A DNA stretch of 64,000 bases from Asterias rubens (taxonomy: Eukaryota; Echinodermata; Asteroidea; Forcipulatida; Asteriidae), in NCBI RefSeq assembly GCF_902459465.1, contig NC_047066.1, forward strand, positions 7,753,047 through 7,817,046, in the 5' to 3' direction. Shown here one piece after another: positions 56,663 through 64,000 of the stretch. Each line of letters opens with the position of its first letter. Within the stretch, counting starts at the first letter, position 1. A model generated the notes under the pieces. The model was not told where the DNA came from and did no database searches. It saw only the letters and a list, made by a program, of their open reading frames with translations. A program made the position numbers and the translations under genes.

Positions 56663-56856
56663 CATTGATCCAATTCATCTGACGTCATCACCCATGAGAA
56701 ATCTTGATAGCGCCACTTTTGTGAGTTAATTCCCCTTGTATTAGTGCATGGCAGTGCGCACATTAAATTTTGGAGCACCATTATTTTTGCATTCATTTTT
56801 GTCAGCAGAACGTGGGCAGACGGATAGTAGCGTGTGACGTCAGAGCAAGGATGTTA
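56663..56856. mobile_element. CRE-bearing MITE (family 4), diverged copy 4
   Basis: CATTGATCCAATTCATC is followed by TGACGTCA and ATAGCGCCACTTTTGTG. The far end keeps GCGTGTGACGTCAGAGCAAG but the terminal repeat is decayed. It lies between the two convergent genes. Confidence 0.65.
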
Positions 56857-57282
56857 TATCCAGTTTTGGGCAAAGCTCAGTCACGTACCATTTTATTAGA
56901 TTTTTTAATTTGATTTGGTGTATTTGTATTGCACTGTAATTCCTTTCTTGAGGAAAATGAAGATAATTACATGTACAAACGCAAAGACCTACGCGAGTGT
57001 TGGGTGGGCCACCAACTCCAAATGAACGGACCATGTAAACAAATTATCATTGATAAAAGTTTATTTCAAAATGTACAAGGACACGTACTGAGAACCAGGG
57101 CCTACTCTAATATTTTTGTATTTCTGCAAACTATTGTTCATTTTGGGAACAGTAAACCAAACTTTATTTCTTACACTGGATATTGATATACATGTAGTAA
57201 AGATAATTACCAGATACATTTTAGGATATAGACAGAGTGAATGATGCAATAATAAAATCATCTGAATAATGTAAAAACAAAA

Positions 57283-58668
57283 TCAAAGGCGCCATGGCGT
57301 CCACGAGTTGAAATTATTGTCTAAAACCCTGGCTCGTGCCCGCACTGATGAGTCCATAGTCACCCCATTTCTACACGTTTTAAACCATGGCGATTTGCCC
57401 AATTTTTTTACTCGTGTCCTGCCATCAGTCAAATGCGGAACCATGCTGCAAAATAGTTCCGGTTTTGGCGGGAAGCGAGTGACCACACTTCTCGTCTGCT
57501 TCCATTCAAAGTACGTATTGTACATAGCGTCGTTCTTATCCAGCAAAAGCAAGTAATCCACAAGTTGTCTTACTGTATTGAAATCTCCAATGTGGATGAA
57601 AGAATTCTGCGGGGCAACTTGCTCATAATCTTCCCTTGGTGCGCCGCCAACGACCGGTACGATGTCATGCTTGAGAGCAGTGTCCCAAAATTTTTCTGTG
57701 ATGTAGTCTTGACATTCCGAGTTCGTAAGAGCCAGGTAGAATTTATATTGACCGAGAATAAGGGTGCATCTCTCGGAGCTACGACGTAGGCAGTCGATCG
57801 AACCGCACCGGCCGTATGTGTCTACTTTTACCAGCTCTCTCATCCGCTCAACGTACTCGTTTCTCGGCCAGAAAATCTCCTCGCAGTTACTCGCCATCCA
57901 CGCGATAAGCTTGCTTTTCTCTTGAGCAAAATTCCGGCTCAAAGAATTCTCAGCGGTTCTATTTGTCACGGTATAACCGAAAGGAAAGACTATGTCTGAC
58001 TTCCGATTGTACGTCATCAGTTTGTGGTATTTCAAACTTGCCAACCGCATATCTTTCACCCATCTCATGGCTCTGAATGGAGATTCTGTGCTGAAGTAAA
58101 TCCAAGTTTGACCGGCATGTGGTTCTTTGTTGAGCAATTCTCCCAAATTGTTGGCAAGCATTTTGGGCAACGTACCAAAGACTACAGCGTCTTTTGTTCT
58201 GAATTCGGAATAGTCCATGGAGACTGTCAGGCCTATTGTTGTGTTCATATCAGGGCAGAACACCGGGGCGTAGGTCCAATAAGTGCCGGGAATGTCTTTG
58301 GCAAATATGTCGAGCATTCCTCGTAACTCCGGGAAATCCTCCATGTTATTCAAGCTACCGTAGATGAGGAACTCTTTAGTGTTGGTGTACCGGTTCATCG
58401 CGTCTGGTGGCAGGCGGTATCTCTTGACGAACTCGCCCTTCTCTAGCCGGGGGACACCGGGTTGATCTCGGCCTTGCGATGGGGCGAGTGAAGCGACATT
58501 GCCGACGAGGGGATTGCTCGGTTGGACTCTCTGTCTGTACCCGGAGACAACGACATAGACCCAGATGATTTGAGCCCCTGCACCGGCAAAGATGAGTGTC
58601 AGAATGACTGAAGGACGAAGGACTAAGCCCAGGAGCTGAGTGGACACAAACAAGACAGGTAAAGACAT
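57283..58668 (-). CDS. GT10-family alpha-(1,3/4)-fucosyltransferase, intronless
   Basis: Golgi type II membrane enzyme that transfers fucose from GDP-fucose to N-acetylglucosamine on glycans. The frame is open upstream of 58668 without another ATG, so I choose the first ATG (58666-58668), giving 461 residues. An upstream non-coding exon is possible. One membrane anchor lies at about residues 17-42 (LVLRPSVILTLIFAGAGAQI). The catalytic GT10 region has the hallmark KFYLALTNSECQDYITEKFW, then VPVVGGAPREDYEQVAPQNS and FIHIGDF. Two N-glycosylation sequons (NTT, NRT) are present. Acceptor specificity cannot be told from sequence. The gene is convergent with the F-box gene. Human FUT genes are often single-exon too, so lack of introns is not by itself a sign of retroposition. 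Confidence 0.9.
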   Translation of the reverse strand: MSLPVLFVSTQLLGLVLRPSVILTLIFAGAGAQIIWVYVVVSGYRQRVQPSNPLVGNVASLAPSQGRDQPGVPRLEKGEFVKRYRLPPDAMNRYTNTKEFLIYGSLNNMEDFPELRGMLDIFAKDIPGTYWTYAPVFCPDMNTTIGLTVSMDYSEFRTKDAVVFGTLPKMLANNLGELLNKEPHAGQTWIYFSTESPFRAMRWVKDMRLASLKYHKLMTYNRKSDIVFPFGYTVTNRTAENSLSRNFAQEKSKLIAWMASNCEEIFWPRNEYVERMRELVKVDTYGRCGSIDCLRRSSERCTLILGQYKFYLALTNSECQDYITEKFWDTALKHDIVPVVGGAPREDYEQVAPQNSFIHIGDFNTVRQLVDYLLLLDKNDAMYNTYFEWKQTRSVVTRFPPKPELFCSMVPHLTDGRTRVKKLGKSPWFKTCRNGVTMDSSVRARARVLDNNFNSWTPWRL

Positions 58669-58965
58669 AGACAATATGAAGCATCCAGTCTCCACTATTA
58701 GCTGCCAACATTATTGCCCATTTATTCGTTAGAAAGATCAGTAATTAGCATGGACAGATTTTCGTATCCTGCCACCACTTTACACCCATTTTTACCATAG
58801 GCTTACAGGAAATAGGCTTATCCCACTTTTAAAAGTAAATTATTAGGTATGCATAAAACTCAGTGTAATTTGAACTTATTTAGGGCGGATCAATGTATAC
58901 AAAACGACGTGAGTTACACAAGAGTAAAATGAAAACTACAGAGGTCGGATACGGTATGTTTCCAG

Positions 58966-59114
58966 GGGTCGATTTCACAAAGGTAGTCCTAACTTATAGG
59001 ACTAGTCCTAAGCAATGCTAAGAGATAGGACTGGTCCTAAGTTAGGACTGGTCCTATCTCTTAGCACTGCCTAGGACTAGTCCTAAGACTACCTTTGTGA
59101 AATACACCCCTGTT
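58966..59114. repeat. Palindromic GGACTAGTCC element upstream of the fucosyltransferase gene
   Basis: GGGTCGATTTCACAAAGGTA faces TACCTTTGTGAAATACACCC. The interior alternates TAGGACTAGTCCTA and TAGGACTGGTCCTA. About 300 bases upstream of the fucosyltransferase start on the minus strand. Confidence 0.85.
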
Positions 59115-61815
59115 CAAATTATAAACTATTTAAAAGTTAAGGTATCCTAAAGTTAACTTAGCATTTGGGCAAGGGTATCAATTTGAAACTTACTTGTCAA
59201 ATTAATAATTAAGCAAGTTTGTGCAACGAATGTGCTTGCAATCTAGTCTTGCTGTCAGTTTTTTGTTAAAGCAACCTCGTCCCCAGGTTGGATCGGGTGG
59301 TTACAAGGTTGACCGCTCTCTCACCCTGGTATTAGATCATTTGCATATCCAAAAATGTTTAATACGTATGCAAATTAAAATAGTCTGGCTACTTTTCGTA
59401 ATTCTCATCTTCGTCATAATCTCGTAGCACGGTGACCAGATTTAATGGATAAGTTTCCCTCCCAGGGTTTACTACTGTTAAATAATGGTTGAAAATAAAG
59501 TAAACCATGCATGGGGACGAGGTTGGGTTGAAAGGTGCTCGTGATGAACTTTGAGTTGTTGGTATGATCAAGTTTGCAAATTCGTACACCGAACGATCGA
59601 AGTAAAAACAACTTTTCAAAAGGCAGGCTTTCCTCGGTAACTAGACTCGGACAAACAATGAAAAATATACATGGAAATGTCTCAACCTATATAAGACTAT
59701 AGATAATTGTGGATACTTTACACGGGACACTTTTGTGCAGCTATGCAACGGGTAATGCCAACTAGAGCTAATGGTGTTCAAACACATTTACCTTGCCAAC
59801 TTTCCTTCTCAGACGAAAAAACACCATTCTCAGATCAATAATTATTCAAAGCTGGTTCCATAGAAAAGGGTCATCCAGTTTGACCATTGACTTTGGCCTA
59901 TATCAACTTTGAATCGCTGTTGGCTATACAGCTGAACGTAGTGTTTTTGGCGTCCATTTTGTGCAAACCGTAATCCTGCTATATGTTTTGATCTGTATCT
60001 GTATTCAGTGTCGTTTGTTTATTATGCTCATTATAGACAGTCCAATGTCCAGATAAGTGTGTAAACATTAGAGCACGATTAGATGCAAGTTCAAATCTCA
60101 AACAGTAGGTCTATAGTCATTGAAACGAGACTATAACCCAGTGCATGTGCGCAACGTGCTTGTTCGTTATCAATTCGGTCAAAAAGAAATAACCAGTTAA
60201 AATACTGCAGTAACTGGCATCTTTTGAAAGTGAAAAAAGCCAAACTGAACTCGGTGCTTAAGGCCTATGGAATGATAGACTCCTCAAATTAATCTCCTTG
60301 TTCAACTTTGAGCTTGAAGGTTGACAACAATTTTGTTTTAAACTACATCGAGTGTTTAATTTTAACATCCTTTAAGGCATAGGCCTAGTTTATACTTTTG
60401 GGTTCTGGAACCGTTTGGTTGTTTTCAGCCCACATAAGTTGATGTATACAATCAAACTAACCTGTGCAAATTTAGTTTCAAAAGGTGGTTGCGCTTCTGA
60501 AATATCGTCGAAAATCCAGAGCGAATAATGTCCGCCCAGGAATACTAATCTTTAAGGAATACACAATTTGAGCAACGCTTCTCACAGATTCAAATTTTGT
60601 GGCATAAAAACTGTTATCTTTTTTACCTAAATTCTTTCGTTCTTTTCCTGCACCTGTAAAAAGTGCACATTTAATCTTTTTCTTTTGGCACCTTATCCAC
60701 CTATAGCTTTGGACGTCACTTTCCCACAACATCCCAGTTAAACCCAAATGGGGCTGTAAAGGGAATTAAAGTACCAAGTACCACATTATTTTTCGGAAGT
60801 GAAATGAATATTTAAATGCTTTATGGTCGACAGCTGCTGCTGTAGACAACCAAACGATTGTATTGGAAATAAATTTGAATAGTGATTACCAAAACGTATA
60901 CTTTATAAATATCTTACAACGGGCCACTTTTTGTTAAGTTTGTAAAATCCGTCATCTTGAAACCAAGCCTACCGAGCCAAAATGACTCGACTACCCTTTT
61001 TGTCGTGTAACAGCTTCGTTACTGCGGCCGGCACAGCCGAAGTTAAAAGATTGTTACGTCACAGTCAACCTGGTATGTACCTTTGCAACGGCCGCGCCGA
61101 AGGCCTAGGTGCGCACCATCGTTGCTTATGGAAAGTACACACTTGACTTCAGCTCCCCTGTGATAGTACAGTCCCCGGGCATACAGGTAGCTCTCTACGT
61201 ACTTTGCTATGTTATACCCGGACCCATCGATCACCCTGTTCGAACCGTCCCCAGCTTCGATGATTCAGGGAATTCTTTTTAGTCAAACAACATGAGGCAG
61301 TGGCTGGCGAGTCTTTGGAGTGTGTTGACGGTCGTGTGCTGTCATAATGACGGTGATGATATTTGGTGCTCAGCTTTAAGATCTATCGAGTACCAAATTG
61401 CGCAAGACAGTTGGGGTTGCCATGGGTGAGTCTGATTGGTTGAAATCAAATGTAAACAAACTGCATCCCGAACTACATGTATCTATAGCACCAGTTGAGT
61501 TCCAGTTATCTTGTCTTCATCACCTTCAGTCTCTTCGTTTTGGGGTTTTTTTTTTGACAGCACTTTTGTGTCCGTTCTGCACTCTCCACCAACAATCAAG
61601 CACCCGTGGCCTATAAGGATCCACTCAAGGATCCTGCCGTAACTTTTTTTGATAACAAAAAAACAATTCGGTAATGTTCCTTTATTTCTAAGGATTATAA
61701 TTAGGGACCAGTCCATTATTAGATTTATAAATTAAATCTTTTAGATTTGAATTTTTAATGCTACGGATTTTATTTTAAACCTTTAAATGGATTTGGATCG
61801 TTTGGATTTTAAACA

Positions 61816-62202
61816 TTAAAGGCAGTGGACACTATTGGTAATTACTAAAAATAATTATTAGCATAAAACCTTTCTTTGTGACAAGTTATGGGGAGAGGTT
61901 GATGGTATAAAACATTGTGAGAAACGGCTCCCTCTGAAGTGCCATAGTTTTCGAGAAAGAAGTAATTTTCCACGAATTTGATTTTAAGACCTCGGATTTA
62001 GAACTTGAGGTCTCGAAATCAACCATCTAAATGCACACAGCTTTGTGTGACAAGGGTGTTTTGTCATTCATTATTATCTCGCAAGTTCGATGACCGATTG
62101 AGCTAAAATTTTCACAGGTTTGTTATTTTATGCATATGTTGAGATACACCAACTGTGAAGGCTAGTTTTTGAGGAATTACCAATAGTGTCCACTGCCTTT
62201 AA
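61816..62202. mobile_element. TTAA-flanked MITE, family 1, full copy
   Basis: The left end is TTAAAGGCAGTGGACACTAT and the right end the exact complement in ATAGTGTCCACTGCCTTTAA. Length about 387. It lies about 500 bases upstream of the coding exon starting at 62688. Confidence 0.85.
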
Positions 62203-62687
62203 AATGTTTAAAATTCATGAAGAACGGAGCTTCAAACAAACATAGGGAGCCTAAGTCGGAGCCAAAGCCAAAGCCGCAGTCGTTAAGGCCCTTTTGTATC
62301 TACGGTGGTATTGGCTCCCATCCCGGTGCATCCTCTTATCTGTTTCATTGTCAATTTCTTTTATTTGGATTGGGGGGACTCCGTCGTTTAAAGGTAGCAC
62401 TAGATTAAACCAGCCACACTCTCTAATGACTTCATTGTACACGCTTTGAGTTTGCTCATAAACAACGAATTCTTAGAAGAGGTGTAGGATGGGCTGTAAA
62501 AAGAGATAAGGACTACTTGTCATTGGATTGGTGGGGTGTAAGGGGATGGACTCGTTACACTGTAACGTATGACGTTCTGAAGTGTGCAATCTAAGTTGTT
62601 AAAATCTTTCAATGGTGTTATGTTTGCGTTATAACAATTCTCGTGATAGTTCAGTTTTTCGAAGCACATCTTCTGAACATACACACA

Positions 62688-63303
62688 ATGATGTACAAAC
62701 CAGTGGAACCATTGGTTGTACTTCAATCTAGTGGCACCTCGTTTGCCGTACGCGATCCGTGCTTACCGGGTCCCGACGTCCGATCTCGATCGGTCAGCGA
62801 TACCGTGTGTCCGACGTTTTTGACCCCTCGGCCTAAGGTTCGTCCACGCTCGTCTACTGCGTGCAGCGACCCATACTTAATACAACATCAACAGTTTAAG
62901 CAAACTATCAACATACTTCCATCTCAAAGTTCTCAGAAGCCAAACTATGTGACTCAATGTCACCCGGATCAGACCATCAATGGAAGAGAGCCGGCAACAG
63001 ACCTCTGTCAGCACCAAGAGTCGTCCTGCGGCAACTCACAGGCTGCCGAAGACGAGCCCGGGTGCTACCCGTGGCTGTACGATAACTCGGCAAGGTACAT
63101 GGCATGCCTTGATGAGTTCCAACGGTTCTCTGATGAGTGGCAGGGCGTCCAAGGGTGGATAGGCGACAACCTTGCCACACTGGTGGATCTTCAAAACCTG
63201 GGTTATGAGAATGATGAAATGTTAGCGAGGAAGATCGAATGTGGCCAGTCCTCGGACTGGCACCCAGAGGTATACAAGATGCTTGGGGTTGGCAGTGGAT
63301 CAG
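62688..63303 (+). CDS. 5' coding exon of an unrecognised gene (continues beyond the window)
   Basis: Open from the ATG at 62688-62690 to a donor TCAG|GTGAGTTT at 63304, giving 205 full codons plus one base (phase 1). The first 100 residues are Ser/Pro/Gln-rich and look disordered (VRSRSVSDTV, RPKVRPRSST). The second half is more structured and acidic, with aromatic pairs: CYPWLYDNSARYMACLDEFQ, then FSDEWQGVQGWIGDNLATLV and NLGYENDEMLARKIECG. It contains nine cysteines in about 205 residues and no clear signal peptide. I do not recognise a family. An earlier donor-like AG|GTATAC at about 63270 is an alternative but less likely. The next exon is not in the window. Confidence 0.55.
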
Positions 63304-64000
63304 GTGAGTTTACATCTCATCGTGCCTGTATACTTACAGTTAAATTTAAAAGGAAATGCGCCAATGCTAGTCAAGCTACAAAAAGCTTTTAATTTGATAA
63401 GACCTATAGTCTTGGTTCGCGACGTTTAATGTTTGTTTTCATCCACTACGAATCAATTTACCTCTTGGGTCGCCTCAACCAACGCATGTGCACCAGGCTA
63501 GCCCAGAGAGTTTACGAAAAGAGTGACACATGACTTTAAAACAAACAACAGAAGAAAAAAAAAAAACTTAATAACAATAGCGCGTCATTGATTACGCCCT
63601 TTAGGGTGGGTTATGTGTCAAAGCTATACACGAAATATGGTTTTACAATGATAAAGTCTGTCTGTACCAATTTTTGGTTGGGCAGACATCACTGAAATCT
63701 GTTGGGTAACAAGTTTTGTTCTGATTATCTAGCCTAAACACATTTTCATATATTATACACATAATGAATGTTTATGAGTGCAATGGTGCAAATATGTTCA
63801 TGAGTTGAAAGATGGAATGTTCTATTCAACGAGGCGGAGCCGAGTTGAATGGAACATTCCAGCTTTCAACGAATGAACATATTCGCACCATTGCACGAAT
63901 GAAAAACATTCGTTATTTGTTTTATATAACATCCAAGTAGATCTTGTCATTTTGATTGAAAGATACAACTTTCAAAACAAACAAAGCGTAGGCCTCCAAT
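63304..64000 (+). other. First intron of the unrecognised gene (partial)
   Basis: Begins with the donor GTGAGTTT. Holds an A-rich run at about 63555-63567 and the hairpin element at 63784-63906. No acceptor with a convincing exon appears before the window ends. Confidence 0.5.
63784..63906. repeat. Hairpin element GGAATGTTC / GAACATTCC
   Basis: AATGGTGCAAATATGTTCAT and GAAAGATGGAATGTTC face GAACATTCCAGCTTTC and GAACATATTCGCACCATT. The loop contains GGCGGAGCC. In the intron after the exon starting 62688. Confidence 0.85.

Larger units (their letters stand above)
55755..57282. other. Convergent intergenic stretch, repeats
   Basis: Between the F-box gene (+) and the fucosyltransferase gene (-). 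Contains MITE family 3 (55769-56122) and MITE family 4 (56663-56856). TTTATT on the plus strand at about 57060 (AATAAA on the minus strand) could be the fucosyltransferase polyadenylation signal, about 220 bases after its stop. Confidence 0.5.
58669..62687. other. Divergent intergenic stretch, repeats, no gene seen
   Basis: Between the fucosyltransferase (-) and the gene starting at 62688 (+). Contains a palindromic element (58966-59114), an inverted-repeat-like pair at about 60950-61090, a MITE family 2 fragment (about 61640-61687) and a full MITE family 1 copy (61816-62202). Short open frames are present but none has recognisable domains. Confidence 0.5.

Noticed and set aside
57283-58695. 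Fucosyltransferase start at 58695
   Set aside because: The codon there is GTG, not ATG, on the minus strand. The first in-frame ATG is at 58668, so I moved the start.
62643-62687. Upstream extension of the 62688 exon
   Set aside because: The codon at 62643 is GTG. The first ATG in frame is 62688.

Overview
The window is nuclear DNA from an intron-rich metazoan. The repeat landscape (very many short palindromic and TTAA-flanked non-autonomous elements, tRNA-derived SINEs with ATT-type tails, CR1/L2-like LINE tails) and the proteins suggest an invertebrate deuterostome, most likely an echinoderm and possibly a sea star. The species call is inference. All splice junctions placed here are GT-AG.

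Layout. Positions 1-42665 (+) hold the 3' two thirds of one very large gene, an axonemal dynein heavy chain that I identify as DNAH10 (inner-arm dynein). I place 46 exons, whose 9,060 coding bases join in a single open frame of 3,019 residues from the linker to the natural C-terminus. The tail-encoding 5' part lies upstream of the window. Positions 42666-49888 are gene-poor, with a possible 3' UTR, repeats and hairpins. Positions 50068-52931 (+) hold a two-exon rhodopsin-family GPCR of 379 residues, possibly with upstream non-coding exons. Positions 54237-55754 (+) hold an intronless FBXO39-like F-box protein of 505 residues. Positions 57283-58668 (-) hold an intronless GT10-type alpha-fucosyltransferase of 461 residues, convergent with the F-box gene. 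From 62688 (+) there is a 5' coding exon of a gene I do not recognise, which continues past the window.

The genes do not form a pathway. Neighbours here are probably unrelated in function: cilia motor, receptor, ubiquitin ligase adaptor, Golgi glycosyltransferase.

The most unusual structure is at 14511-15003. The exon 19/intron 19 boundary of DNAH10 has been amplified in tandem, giving ten copies of the same 5' splice site. A second oddity is a 59-bp copy of the start of exon 37, with its splice acceptor, exactly 480 bp upstream in the preceding intron. Other structures of interest are several TTAA-flanked MITE families, a small MITE family that carries a consensus cAMP-response element (TGACGTCA), and an array of nested palindromes at about 47.0-47.2 kb.
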